Both the position numbers and the translations under genes were made by a program. From Osedax fenrisi (lineage: Eukaryota; Annelida; Polychaeta; Sabellida; Siboglinidae), in the NCBI GenBank assembly GCA_964019155.1, contig OZ025239.1, forward strand, positions 112,662,520-112,726,519: a stretch of 64,000 nt of DNA, in the 5' to 3' direction. This document shows positions 41,471 through 55,600 of the stretch, one piece after another. Every line of letters starts with the position of its first letter. The first letter of the stretch is position 1. The notes under the pieces were generated by a model. That model saw only the letters and a list, made by a program, of their open reading frames with translations, was not told the DNA's origin and made no database searches.

Positions 41471-41981
41471 TTTGAAATTATTATTGTTTTGTTGAATTAC
41501 TCATTATTTTATTTAAATAATATTTTTCAAATGTGGTTTCATCGTTTTCATTATTTTCTAGATTTTTAAAATGTTATCAAATTGCCTATTCATTGTTATC
41601 ATATATATTTGTATTATTATTTTCCATTCTTGAATAATTAACACGGGTAGAAATAGATAAACATTGCTTTTTTTTACTACCCAGTAGTTCGCTACACTTT
41701 CTGAGTTATATATATATATATTCCTATTCTTAAATCAATATAGATTATCAAGTTTATTGTACTACGTTAAAACCAATTTACCTAACGTATTTTCTTTAAC
41801 CCCCAGTTTCATTAAGCCCGCGAAGGTAGTGCTTCCCCTTAAACCTGTAGGTTTATATGTAGGTCTTATGTAGGTTATATGTAGGTCATATATGACTAGT
41901 ACCACAAGGATTGAATTATAAACGTGGTGGAGGTAATACGGGTGTATTAGAGGCATTTATAGGCAATTTAACATTAGTAAT
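40640..41981. other. Intergenic DNA with many (TA)n tracts
   Basis: (TA)n tracts lie at 40947-41000, 41040-41062, 41124-41154 and 41432-41467. A perfect palindrome TGTACACTGTAC-ATT-GTACAGTGTACA lies at about 40830-40857. A CpG-richer patch sits at 41230-41400. No coding frame was recognised. Confidence 0.5.
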
Positions 41982-42099
41982 AATACCATTTACTTAATAT
42001 ATTATAAATAGATATTTTCTATAGAAATAGGAATTAATTCGTCATATAAATTAATATATATATATATGACGAACTAATTTCTATTAAGTAAATGGTATT

Positions 42100-42100
<1 letters not shown>
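41982..42100. mobile_element. Small foldback element
   Basis: AATACCATTTACTTAATA at the left is mirrored by TATTAAGTAAATGGTATT at the right. A second inverted block, GAATTAATTCGTCATAT, is mirrored by ATATGACGAACTAATTTC. The left arm has an extra 20-bp insertion. This looks like a MITE reduced to a near-complete hairpin. Confidence 0.65.
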
Positions 42101-42130
<30 letters not shown>

Positions 42131-42774
42131 CTTATATATATATATATATATATTTATTATTCTGTCTGTGTATATTTTATTGATATACTCTGATAAATTA
42201 GTGTTTACTTTATATCTTGTATCTTTACACGTAAACATGACTATACTTGTCATAAAGGTATAGATTATTTTATATTTATGTTGTATTTGTTATTAACTTA
42301 TTAGCCATAATATGTTATATTCTATGTTAATTGTACATTCGTTAACGTGGCTATATCAATGACATGGCATTGTCTATATCATACACGACTGCTGTATACA
42401 GTATTGTTATTAATTAGGTATCAGCGCAATATATTATTATATATCACCTATATATATATATATATGAGATTTTTTATTATTATTAGATTTGGTTTTAACA
42501 ACCGGGTATATAGAAGCAGAGCTTATCTAGACAATTACCCTTTATCATTCTGACAAGTCCTAAAAAGTACAGTTATAATTGGAAAAATAAATATCTATAT
42601 ATATATATGTATATCACTCATATTTGAAGGTCGGCTGAAACTATTGCTTATTTTACTATAAATATGAGTCCACTAAAATCTAACCTACGCCTACTTTAAT
42701 ATTTAATATTTTTTTATAATTAAAAAAATTAGTATTACAATATATTAGCACTATAGTTTTATACAATAAACTAA
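42101..42774. other. AT-rich intergenic DNA
   Basis: (TA)n at 42108-42152 and short TA runs. No coding content was recognised. Confidence 0.5.
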
Positions 42775-44604
42775 GCTACATATAAAGAAGCCAAGGTGTT
42801 ATCTTCTACTAATAAGGCTACTTTCTATAAATACTTAAATAATAAACTACATTCTACTAACTCAATATCACCACTTTATGACGAAACTAATAATGTTGTA
42901 GTATCATCTGATGTTGACAAAGAATCCTGCTTATCACGTTAATACCAATCGGTTTTTAATAAAAGTACTTATACTAATTTACCACCGTTATTGGCAATAG
43001 GTAATACAACATCATCACAATCGGCTTCTCCCTCGTTTTAATCATACCCTACCACACCTGACGTGGTACGTAAATTCCTATTCCAACTACCCAACAAGTA
43101 TAATAACTCACCTGATGATATTCCGAAAGCCTTGTTAAAGATATTATCATTTCAATTATGATATCCTCTTTCAATCATATATACTTATATTCTTAAAATA
43201 GGAATATGTCCGGATATATGGAAATTGTATCATATCATCCCGATTTTTAAAAAGGTGATGCAACGAAGGTAATTATTATATTCCAATAAGCAATTGTTAC
43301 CAAGTACATTAATACTATATGAAAAAATCCTCTCGCATTATCTTACTTTCTATTTACGTTCTAATAGATATATTACACAACACCAGCATGGTTTTCTCGC
43401 AGGGAAATAAACTGTCCTGCAATTAATCTATTTCTACAAGCACATATATAAATCTAGAGATGCATCATCGCTATCTGATATTGTTTATATAGATTTAGCA
43501 AAAGCATTCGATAAAGTTTCACACTCTAAATTATTACATACATTATCTCATTATGGGATTTGTGGTGACGTAATTATGTGGCTAAAATCCTACTTAAATA
43601 ATCGTAAACAACGAGTAGAAATTAATAATACGTTTTCTAACTATACACAGGTCATATCGGGTGTTCCACAAGGATCAGTTATTGGTCCATTGCTATTTCT
43701 GATCTATATAAATGATCTCCCTGATATAATTAATAATTCGATCAATAACCCTCTATTTTCAGATGATACTAAATTGTCATTTTCGTTCAAATCCAATGAT
43801 AGTAGTCTCCTTCTGCAAAATACTCTCGATGGTATCAGCAATTGGATGAAAATATGATAACTCGAATTGGCTCCGAAGAAATGTGTAGTGGTGCGAGTTG
43901 GAAATATGTTTCCCGCTCATGTATATAATTTAAATGGACACACTTTACCAAAGCAATCAAGTTTTAAAGAGTTGGGTATTACATTTAGTGATAATATGAG
44001 TTTCAATATTCATATTAATAATATTTGCAATAAAGCCTATCTAATCATTAATAGATTATTCAGATGCTTCATTACCAATAATTATATATATCTACTTATA
44101 GCATATTTATCGTATGTACGACGTACATTGTATACAAGACGTATACGTCCTTTGGTTGAATCTTATTCTTCTGTCTGGAATCCTGATCCATTGTATATCA
44201 CTAATGCTAATCACATTGAAAATATTCAACAATATTTCACTAAACGATTATTTGCTAGATGTAATATTCCCAAATGTTATTATACCGATAGACTTATTTT
44301 TCTCAATATTAAATCATTATCACTTCGCAGGTTGGTAACGGATCTGGTATTAACGTACAAGATACTGAATGGATGTGTGGATGTCGATCCTGATAAGATA
44401 TTCGACGTATACATCAATAGATGTAGAGGGCCTGCACAAAAGATCAGAAAGATCCTATGCAGAACTAATGCACACCTCAATTACTTCGGCAATAGAGTAT
44501 CTACTGACTGGAATTCGCTCCCCATCAATGTTACTCAATGTAAATCAATAGACGGTTTCCGTGATGCATTAAAACGTACTTCATTGATTTCATCTCGTTT
44601 TTAA
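42775..44604 (+). pseudogene. LINE ORF2 remnant: reverse transcriptase
   Basis: Linker pieces (ATYKEAKVLSSTNKATFYK, then SPDDIPKALLK) with several stops lead to IYIDLAKAFDKVSH-like sequence near 43490. A frame at 43576-43857 has SGVPQGSVIGPLLFLIYIND and FSDDTKLSF, where the catalytic A-D-D is S-D-D. A further open frame at 43867-44604 covers the C-terminal half and ends DWNSLPINV and a conserved tail. A 20-bp-scale insertion with CGTACGACGTAC lies near 44115. The copy is dead. Confidence 0.82.
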
Positions 44605-45066
44605 AAATACTAATATTATTATTATTCATATATATTTATTTTTATTTCATGTTTTCTCATATATAGGTGTGATAATCCCCTATTATAATTGTTAGTTTAG
44701 CTCTGTCTTTGTGGCATACTTGTGATAAGTTTCTTAGTTTTTTTGCGATTTGTGATATGACTCGGGGAGTACGGGTGTCAGTATTCTAGAATAATCCTAT
44801 GACATAGGAATTGGTCACCCCTTACCAGAAAGTTGAGTCGTCACAGATCAAAAACCAGCTGAGTTACGTCATATAGTATGCATACTGATTCAGAACTAAA
44901 GTAATACTACATGTACTCTTATTTTAATTTTATGTATATTTTTATATTATTTTACTTATGGCATGTGTAAACCATCATTCTTATTGTCATTTATTATTTA
45001 TCATTAAATTATTGTTTCATGTCATTTCGTGTGTCAATACTCAATAAACTATATATCTATCTATAT
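42775..45066 (+). mobile_element. CR1-like LINE, (ATCT)n-tailed family, plus-strand copy
   Basis: Begins in the linker between endonuclease and RT and ends CAATAAACTATATATCTATCT, the same end as the copy at 37851-39825. The conserved 3'-UTR block lies at 44763-44840. Confidence 0.85.
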
Positions 45067-45670
45067 GTTTATATAATCAAAATAAAATGAGATATTAGAA
45101 TTGTTTAAATAAATCATGTATATTTTTGTTTTTAATTTTTAATTGTACTACATAAATAAATACATAATTAAATTAAAGAAATGAAGTTAGGATTTTTCTT
45201 TAGTAATACATCTGTAATAAAGTGGACAGCAAATGTAGTTAAAATCTTTAAAATTAAATGAGAGTAGTACTTTAAGTATTTAAAATTTGAAAACAAATTA
45301 TACTAAAAATAATTATAGGATATAATGATACATTATATATTTATATAATATTATATTTAAGCTAAATATTATATGTATATAACTTCAATATAATACGATG
45401 AAATAAAACTAGAATATTTAATTATAAACAGTTTAAAATATATACATATGTATACTAATATAAAATATGTTATATTAGTTATGTATGATCAAATATCTAT
45501 GTTATCTATTTATAATTAAAAAAAGATATCTTGTTTCTCGATTCTACATATAGGTATACCCATGTATTAATGTATACTATCATTATATTTCATTGTATGT
45601 ATTGTATACATTATATTCATATATTGACACATATTAATGACATAATTAATAACCAGTATTAATTTATATA
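45067..45670. other. AT-rich intergenic DNA
   Basis: No repeats of note and no coding frame were found. Confidence 0.5.
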
Positions 45671-46080
45671 TAGGATAGGATAGGATAGGATGGTTTATTT
45701 ATACACCAAATACGGTAAAGAAATATTACCCTCACTGGTGTTGGGAACGAACAAACAAAACGAAACAACAACAGTAAATGAGGTAACAATATAATATATA
45801 AAAATAGAGATGGAACCAGATCAACATCAATGAAAGGGTTACTTTAAGTTTAAATTTAAATAGTCTTTCAGACTATTAGCAAAGACGTGAGGCGACTTCA
45901 ATCTTCGTAGACGGTAAGGCAACAGATTCCATGCAGTAGGATCCATGCTTGTAAAGGAGCGAGAACGCATCACGTTACGAGTAACCGGTAATTGAAGTAG
46001 TGTGGCGAGCGCAGATGTTGGAGGATGTTGCGACGAGTGAGCAATCCACGTAAGTATGCATGTCTGCCTAGGAATAGTTT
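45671..46080 (-). pseudogene. LINE 3' end fragment with (TCCTA)n tail
   Basis: On the minus strand the C-terminal block DPTAWNLLPYRLRRLKSPHV continues to FANSLKDYLNLNLK and a stop. A 3' UTR with CACCAGTGAGGGTAATATTT follows, ending in TCCTA repeats (45671-45691 on the plus strand as TAGGA). The 5' side reaches TA-rich microsatellite at 46086. Confidence 0.75.
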
Positions 46081-46086
46081 TTTCTG

Positions 46087-46155
<69 letters not shown>

Positions 46156-46389
46156 TATTTTAATATTATATTATTACATAAACTCTATTTAAAACATAAA
46201 GAGATATCAAGAAAAGACGAAATAATAAAAGATTTAGAGTATTAAATAACATAAAAACTATAAAGAAATGAAAAACAATAAATAAAAGAAAAATTATGAA
46301 GATAAGAAATAAAATCAAAACGTATATGATAAGAGAAAAGCACTTCCGGTACTAGTGGCGATAACAACGGAAGCTAATATAATATATTA

Positions 46390-46621
46390 CTTTGACACCC
46401 TTAAAGCAGGTCGATCTGAAGATCTGTAGGACAAATATATAAATATAATAGTACATTTATTTCATTAAGGAAATATATTTCAATATAATTAAACTTGTGA
46501 TTTTAATTAATATAATAATAGTAATAATAATAATAATATTAATTTGAAGAATTGAAATTTTCTATTATTTTCTAATATATTTATATATTTATCCTCCAGG
46601 CCCGCTTTAAGGGTATCAAAG
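46390..46621. mobile_element. MITE, 232 bp, TA target duplication
   Basis: Left end CTTTGACACCCTTAAAGCAG and right end (complement CTTTGATACCCTTAAAGCGG) are inverted repeats of about 20-25 bp. TA flanks both ends (46388-46389, 46622-46623). The inside is AT-rich and non-coding. Confidence 0.75.
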
Positions 46622-46623
46622 TA

Positions 46624-46962
46624 ATAACATAATATGTATAAACATAAATAAATACCCTCATTCAAATATTAATATGCTCCATGAAGAAATTCAAAGTCCT
46701 ATTTCATAGTGATGTTAATACTTATTTTTCTAAAAATAATAGATTATTTTCGTATTCTATTGTTTCAATATACTCTTTCAATGTATAAAGTGAAGCTTTG
46801 ATTTACTTATGTTTACTACAACTCCATATTCATTAACATCCATGTTGTATATGTTGATCGTGTTTCATATTAATGATGGAAAATGTGAAACAGCCAACAC
46901 GAATTTATTCATAAAAATAACATACAAATGTTGCCTAGAAATTTAAAATGTATATGTAAATG

Positions 46963-47026
<64 letters not shown>

Positions 47027-47193
47027 CATATGAATTATATATTAAAGACTCGATCGAATTTAAAAATAGAAATAACGCAAGGTCATCAAATAACATACTT
47101 TTAAAACATGATAAAACACGACTAACTACTCATCTCAATTGAATAATTTTGATTTTTAGTGAATACATAAATTATACTACTACTACCACTACC
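46624..47193. other. AT-rich DNA with (TA)n and a possible retroelement scrap
   Basis: (TA)n at 46967-47021 is followed by a frame reading IEFKNRNNARSSNNILLKHD. This resembles the C-terminal 'RNxNN' region of some retroelement RTs, but it is too short to assign. Confidence 0.35.
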
Positions 47194-47290
47194 TATAAGT
47201 AAGTAAGTAAATTATTTATTTAGACAATTTTATATTATAAAAAATCCCACAAAAATTGAGAAAATATAAAAAATAAATTAAAATAAAATC
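47194..47290 (-). mobile_element. LINE 3'-UTR fragment with (ACTT)n tail
   Basis: On the minus strand it matches the last about 90 bp of the LINE at 283-2235 (TGTCTAAATAAATAATT end), with an ACTT repeat tail instead of ACCTT. Confidence 0.65.
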
Positions 47291-47329
47291 ACTATGGATA
47301 CGAATACATTCCAGCGTATGCACAACCTA

Positions 47330-47720
47330 TAGGTATACACACACGCGTGCGCGCGTATGTACACATAGTCGAGGATAGCTACAATATCTATTAATAGATC
47401 ACGCACACCTATTATCACCCGGATACTATTTATTAGTCGGTTACTTGTCTCGCTAGCCACGCCCACTTCGGAACGCCCCACCCACCCCTATTACGTAACC
47501 GGATACGCCTGAAACCCGACGCCATAATGCGCCGGTGTAGCGACCGCCGCCGGTCACGTGTTCGCCATAAATAATTCTCGGCCACGAAAGTTAGAAGTTA
47601 AAGTTCTACCGGTTCACTTCCGGGCACCGCTAGGGGGAGCAGGATTAATAGCGTAAGACAATATCACGTGATTAACGCGCGCTACACTTCCACGTGCTTA
47701 TGGCTATATATCAATATATA
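47330..47720. promoter_or_regulatory. CpG-richer flank left of the satellite with E-box motifs
   Basis: Markedly less AT-rich than its surroundings. CACGTG occurs at 47555, 47665 and 47691. TTACGTAA is at 47491. GC-box-like CCACGCCCAC is near 47457. A CTCF-like CCGCTAGGGGGAGC is at 47627-47640. Regulatory function is inference from motif matches alone. Confidence 0.35.
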
Positions 47721-47756
47721 GATATATTTGTATATATATTTGTATATAAATATTTG

Positions 47757-47787
<31 letters not shown>

Positions 47788-49711
47788 CGGCGTACATTGT
47801 ACTCGTTTGATGCGTTATGAATGTAAATAGTTCAGCCGTGAAACAGTGAACTGCGTATATCGTACAACGGAATTCATTAGCATACGTATAACATATGGTA
47901 CGTACAGTATACGTATGTAAGGCCGCACACGAGGCACACTATAGTGTATAGTACAGTATAGTCCCATATATGGTATAGTATAGTATAGTATAGTACCATA
48001 TATGGTATAGTACAGTATAGTATAGTATAGTATAGTATAGTATAGTATAGTGTAGTATAGTATAGTATAGTATAGTATAGTATAGTATATTATAGTATAT
48101 TATAGTATAGTATAGTATAGTACCATATATGGTATAGTACAGTATAATATAGTATAGTATAGTATAGTATAGTATAGTATAGTATAGTATAGTATAGTAT
48201 AGTATGTTATAGTATATTATAGTATATTATAGTATAGTATAGTATAGTATATTATAGTATAGTATAGTATATTATGTTATAGTATATTATAGTATATTAT
48301 ATTATAGTACAGTATAGTATAGTATAGTATAGTATAGTATAGTATAGTATAGTGTAGTATAGTATAGTATAGTATAGTATAGTATAGTATAGTATAGTAT
48401 AGTATATTATAGTATATTATAGTATAGTACAGTATAGTATAGTATAGTATAGTATAGTATAGTATAGTATAGTATAGTATAGTATAGTATATTATAGTAT
48501 AGTATAGTACAGTATAGTATAGTATATTATAGTATAATATAGTATAGTATAGTATAGTATAGTATAGTATAGTACAGTATAGTATAGTATAGTATATTAT
48601 AGTATAGTATAGTATAGTGTAGTAGAGTATAGTATAGTATATTATAGTATAGTATAGTATAGTATATTATAGTATAGTATAGTACAGTATAGTATAGTAT
48701 AGTATATTATAGTATATTATAGTATATTATAGTATAGTATAGTATAGTACCATATATGGTATAGTACAGTATAGTATAGTATAGTATATTATAGTATAGT
48801 ATAGTATAGTACAGTATAGTATAGTATAGTACAGTATAGTATAGTATAGTATATTATAGTAAAGTACAGTATAGTATAGTATAGTACAGTATAGTACAGT
48901 ATAGTACAGTATAGTATAGTATAGTATAGTACAGTATAGTATAGTATAGTATATTATAGTATAATATAGTATAGTATAGTATAGTATAGTATAGTATAGT
49001 ATATTATAGTATAGTATAGTATAGTATAGTATAGTATAGTATAGTATAGTATAGTATAGTATAGTACAGTATAGTATAGTACAGTATAGTACATTATAGT
49101 ACAGTATAGTATAGTATATTATAGTATAGTATATTATAGTATATTATAGTATAGTATAGTATAGTACCATATATGGTATAGTACAGTATAGTATAGTATA
49201 GTATAGTATAGTATAGTATAGTGTAGTATAGTATAGTATAGTATAGTATATTATAGTATATTATAGTATAGTATAGTATAGTACCATATATGGTATAGTA
49301 CAGTATAGTATAGTATATTATAGTATAGTATAGTATAGTATAGTATAGTATAGTATAGTATAGTATGTTATAGTATATTATAGTATATTATAGTATAGTA
49401 TAGTATATTATAGTATAGTATAGTATAGTATGTTATAGTATATTATAGTATATTATAGTATAGTACAGTATAGTATAGTATAGTATAGTATAGTATAGTA
49501 TAGTATAGTATAGTGTAGTATAGTATAGTATAGTATAGTATAGTATAGTATATTATAGTATATTATAGTATAGTACAGTATAGTATAGTATAGTATAGTA
49601 TAGTATAGTATAGTATAGTATAGTATAGTATAGTATAGTATAGTATAGTATAGTATAGTATAGTATAGTATAGTATAGTATAGTATAGTACAGTATAGTA
49701 TAGTATATTAT

Positions 49712-49745
49712 AAAAATAAATAATTACCTTACCTTACCTTACCTA
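49712..49745 (+). mobile_element. LINE tail fragment in satellite, copy 1
   Basis: AAAAATAAATAATT followed by ACCTT repeats is identical in kind to the 3' end of the LINE at 283-2235. Only about 14 bp of element plus tail are present. Confidence 0.75.
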
Positions 49746-50146
49746 TAGTATAGTATAGTATGTTATAGTATATTATAGTATATTATAGTATAGTACAGTA
49801 TAGTATAGTATAGTATAGTATAATATAGTATAGTATAGTATAGTATAGTATAGTATAGTATGTTATAGTATATTATAGTATATTATAGTATAGTATAGTA
49901 TAGTATATTATAGTATAGTATAGTATAGTATAGTATAGTATAGAATAGTATAGTAAAGTATAGTATAATATAGTATAGTATATTATAGTATATTATAGTA
50001 TAGTATAGTATAGTATAGTATAGTATAGTATATTATAGTATAGTATAGTATAGTATAGTATAGTATAGTATAGTATAGTATAGTATAGTATAGTATAGTA
50101 TAGTATAGTATAGTATAGTATAGTACAGTATAGTATAGTATATTAT

Positions 50147-50179
50147 AAAAATAAATAATTACCTTACCTTACCTTACCT
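50147..50179 (+). mobile_element. LINE tail fragment in satellite, copy 2
   Basis: Same fragment and same junctions as copy 1 (TATATTAT before, TATAGTATAG after). Confidence 0.75.
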
Positions 50180-50908
50180 ATAGTATAGTATAGTATGTTA
50201 TAGTATATTATAGTATATTATAGTATAGTACAGTATAGTATAGTATAGTATAGTATAGTATAGTATAGTGTAGTATAGTATAGTATAGTATAGTATAGTA
50301 TAGTATAGTATATTATAGTATATTATAGTATAGTACAGTATAGTATAGTATAGTATAGTATAGTATAGTATAGTATAGTATAGTATAGTATAGTATAGTC
50401 TTGTATAGTATAGTATAGTATATTATAGTATAGTATAGTATAGTATAGTAGAGTATAGTATAGTATAGTATAGTATAGTATAGTATAGTATATTATAGTA
50501 TAGTATAGTACAGTATAGTATAGTATAGTATATTATAGTATATTATAGTATATTATAGTATAGTATAGTATAGTACCATATATGGTATAGTACAGTATAG
50601 TATAGTATAGTATATTATAGTATAGTATAGTATAGTATAGTATAGTATAGTATAGTATAGTATAGTATAGTACAGTATAGTATAGTATATTATAGTATAG
50701 TATAGTATAGTATAGTATAGTATAGTACAGTATAGTATAGTATATTATAGTATAGTATAGTATAGTATAGTATAGTATAGTATAGTATAGTATAGTATAT
50801 TATAGTATAGTATAGTATAGTATAGTATAGTATAGTATAGTATAGTATAGTATAGTATAGTATAGTATAGTATAGTATAGTATAGTACAGTATAGTATAG
50901 TATATTAT

Positions 50909-50941
50909 AAAAATAAATAATTACCTTACCTTACCTTACCT
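50909..50941 (+). mobile_element. LINE tail fragment in satellite, copy 3
   Basis: Same fragment; it begins the first of three copies of a larger satellite block. Confidence 0.75.
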
Positions 50942-52652
50942 ATAGTATAGTATAGTATAGTATAGTATAGTATAGTATAGTATAGTATAGTATAGTATAG
51001 TATAGTATAGTATAGTATAGTATAGTACAGTATAGTATAGTATAATATAGTATAGTATAGTATAGTATAATACAGTATAGTATAGTACAGTATAGTATAG
51101 TATATTATAGTATAGTATATTATAGTATATTATAGTATAGTATAGTATAGTACCATATTGGTATAGTACAGTATAGTATAGTATAGTATATTATAGTATA
51201 TTATAGTATAGTATAGTATAGTATATTATAGTATATTATAGTATAGTATAGTATAGTATATTATAGTATAGTATAGTATAGTATATTATAGTATAGTATA
51301 ATATAGTATAGTATAGTATAGTATAGTATAGTATAATATAGTATAGTATAGTATAGTATAGTATAGTACAGTATAGTATAGTATAGTATAGTATAGTACA
51401 GTATAGTATAGTATATTATAGTATAGTATAGTATAGTATAATATAGTATAGTATAGTATAGTATAGTATAGTATAGTATAGTATAGTATAGTACAGTATA
51501 GTATAGTATAGTATAGTAGAGTATAGTATAGTATAGTATAGTATAGTATAGTATAGTATAGTATAGTACAGTATAGTATAGTATATTATAGTATAATATA
51601 GTATAGCATAGTATAGTATAGTATAGTATAGTAAAGTATAGTATAGTATAGTATAGTATAGTATAGTACCATATATGGTATAGTACATTATAGTACAGTA
51701 TAGTATAGTATAGTATAGTATAGTTAAGTACCATATATGGTATAGTACAGTATAGTACAGTATAGTAGTATATTATAGTATACGACTAGTATAGTATAGT
51801 ATAGTATAGTATAGTACAGTATAGTATAGTATAGTATAGTATAGTATAGTATAGTATAGTACAGTATAGTATAGTATATTATAGTATAGTATAGTATAGT
51901 ATAGTATAGTATAGTAAAGTACAGTATAGTATAGTATAGTATAGTATAGTATAGTATAGTATAGTATAGTATAGTATAGTAAAGTATAGTATAGTATAGT
52001 ATAGTATAGTATAGTATAGTATAGTATAGTATAGTATAGTATATTATAGTATAGTATAGTATAGTATAGTATAGTATAGTAAAGTACAGTATAGTATAGT
52101 ATAGTATAGTATAGTATAGTATAGTATAGTATAGTATAGTATAGTAAAGTATAGTATAGTATAGTATAGTATAGTATAGTATAGTATAGTATAGTATAGT
52201 ATAGTAAAGTATAGTACAGTATAGTATAGTATATTATAGTATAGTATAGTATAGTATAGTAAAGTATAGTATAGTATAGTATAGTATAGTATAGTATAGT
52301 ATAGTACAGTATAGTATAGTATATTATAGTATAGTATAGTATAGTATAGTATAGTATAGTACAGTATAGTATAGTATATTATAGTATAGTATAGTATAGT
52401 ATAGTATAGTATAGTATAGTATAGTATAGTATAGTATAGTATAGTATAGTATAGTATAGTATAGTATATTATAGTATAGTATAGTATAGTATATTATAGT
52501 ATATTATAGTATAGTATAGTATAGTATAGTATAGTATAGTATATTATAGTATAGTATAGTATAGTATAGTATAGTATAGTATAGTATAGTATAGTATAGT
52601 ATAGTATAGTATAGTATAGTATAGTATAGTACAGTATAGTATAGTATATTAT

Positions 52653-52685
52653 AAAAATAAATAATTACCTTACCTTACCTTACCT
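52653..52685 (+). mobile_element. LINE tail fragment in satellite, copy 4
   Basis: Same fragment, 1744 bp after copy 3. The following sequence is almost the same as after copy 3 to about 53535. Confidence 0.75.
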
Positions 52686-55600
52686 ATAGTATAGTATAGT
52701 ATAGTATAGTATAGTATAGTATAGTATAGTATAGTATAGTATAGTATAGTATAGTATAGTATAGTATAGTACAGTATAGTATAGTATAATATAGTATAGT
52801 ATAGTATAGTATAATACAGTATAGTATAGTACAGTATAGTATAGTATATTATAGTATAGTATATTATAGTATATTATAGTATAGTATAGTATAGTACCAT
52901 ATTGGTATAGTACAGTATAGTATAGTATAGTATATTATAGTATATTATAGTATAGTATAGTATAGTATATTATAGTATATTATAGTATAGTATAGTATAG
53001 TATATTATAGTATAGTATAGTATAGTATATTATAGTATAGTATAATATAGTATAGTATAGTATAGTATAGTATAGTATAATATAGTATAGTATAGTATAG
53101 TATAGTATAGTACAGTATAGTATAGTATAGTATAGTATAGTACAGTATAGTATAGTATATTATAGTATAGTATAGTATAGTATAATATAGTATAGTATAG
53201 TATAGTATAGTATAGTATAGTATAGTATAGTATAGTACAGTATAGTATAGTATAGTATAGTAGAGTATAGTATAGTATAGTATAGTATAGTATAGTATAG
53301 TATAGTATAGTACAGTATAGTATAGTATATTATAGTATAATATAGTATAGTATAGTATAGTATAGTATAGTATAGTAAAGTATAGTATAGTATAGTATAG
53401 TATAGTATAGTACCATATATGGTATAGTACATTATAGTACAGTATAGTATAGTATAGTATAGTATAGTTAAGTACCATATATGGTATAGTACAGTATAGT
53501 ACAGTATAGTAGTATATTATAGTATACGACTAGTATAGTATAGTAAAGTACAGTATAGTAATGTATAGTATAGTATAGTATAGTATAGTATAGTATAGTA
53601 TAGTAAAGTATAGTATAGTATAGTATAGTATAGTATAGTATAGTATAGTATAGTATAGTATAGTATATTATAGTATAGTATAGTATAGTATAGTATAGTA
53701 TAGTAAAGTACAGTATAGTATAGTATAGTATAGTATAGTATAGTATAGTATAGTATAGTATAGTATAGTAAAGTATAGTATAGTATAGTATAGTATAGTA
53801 TAGTATAGTATAGTATAGTATAGTATAGTAAAGTATAGTACAGTATAGTATAGTATATTATAGTATAGTATAGTATAGTATAGTAAAGTATAGTATAGTA
53901 TAGTATAGTATAGTATAGATTAGTATAGTATAGTATAGTATAGTTAAGTACCATATATGGTATAGTACAGTATAGTACAGTATAGTAGTATATTATAGTA
54001 TACGACTAGTATAGTATAGTATAGTATAGTACAGTATAGTATAGTATAGTATAGTAAAGTACAGTATAGTATAGTATAGTATAGTATAGTATAGTATAGT
54101 ATAGTATAGTATAGTATAGTATAGTAAAGTATAGTATAGTATAGTATAGTATAGTATAGTATAGTATAGTATAGTATAGTATAGTAAAGTATAGTACAGT
54201 ATAGTATAGTATATTATAGTATAGTATAGTATAGTATAGTAAAGTATAGTATAGTATAGTATAGTATAGTATAGTATAGTATAGTATAGTATAGTATAGT
54301 TAAGTACCATATATGGTATAGTACAGTATAGTACAGTATAGTAGTATATTATAGTATACGACTAGTATAGTATAGTATAGTATAGTATAGTATAGTATAG
54401 TATAGTATATTATAGTATAGTATAGTATAGTATAGTATAGTATAGTAAAGTACAGTATAGTATAGTATAGTATAGTATAGTATAGTATAGTATAGTATAG
54501 TATAGTATAGTAAAGTATAGTATAGTATAGTATAGTATAGTATAGTATAGTATAGTATAGTATAGTATAGTAAAGTATAGTACAGTATAGTATAGTATAT
54601 TATAGTATAGTATAGTATAGTATAGTAAAGTATAGTATAGTATAGTATAGTATAGTATAGTATAGTATAGTATAGTATAGTATAGTATAGTACAGTATAG
54701 TATAGTATATTATAGTATAGTATAGTATAGTATAGTATAGTATAGTAAAGTACAGTATAGTATAGTATAGTATAGTATAGTATAGTATAGTATAGAATAG
54801 TATAGTAAAGTATAGTATAATATAGTATAGTATATTATAGTATAGTATAGTATAGTATAGTATAGTATAGTATAGTAAAGTATAGTATAGTATAGTATAG
54901 TATATTATAGTATAGTATAGTATAGTATAGTATAGTATAGTATAGTAAAGTATAGTAGAGTATAGTATAGTATAGTATAGTATAGTATAGTATAGTATAG
55001 TACAGTATAGTAAAGTATAGTATAGTATAGTATAGTATAGTATATTATAGTATAGTATAGTATAGTATAGTATAGTACAGTATAGTATAGTATATTATAG
55101 TATAGTATAGTATAGTATAGTATAGTATAGTAAAGTACAGTATAGTATAGTATAGTATAGTATAGTATAGTATAGTATAGTATAGAATAGTATAGTAAAG
55201 TATAGTATAATATAGTATAGTATATTATAGTATAGTATAGTATAGTATAGTATAGTATAGTATAGTATAGTAAAGTATAGTATAGTATAGTATAATATAG
55301 TATAGTATATTATAGTATAGTATAGTATAGTATAGTATAGTATAGTATAGTATAGTATAGTAAAGTATAGTATAGTATAGTATAGTATAGTATAGTATAG
55401 TATAGTATAGTATAGTATAGTTAAGTACCATATATGGTATAGTACAGTATAGTACAGTATAGTAGTATATTATAGTATACGACTAGTATAGTATAGTATA
55501 GTATAGTACAGTATAGTATAGTATAGTATAGTATAGTATAGTATAGTATAGTATAGTATAGTATAGTATAGTATAGTAAAGTACAGTATAGTATAGTATA

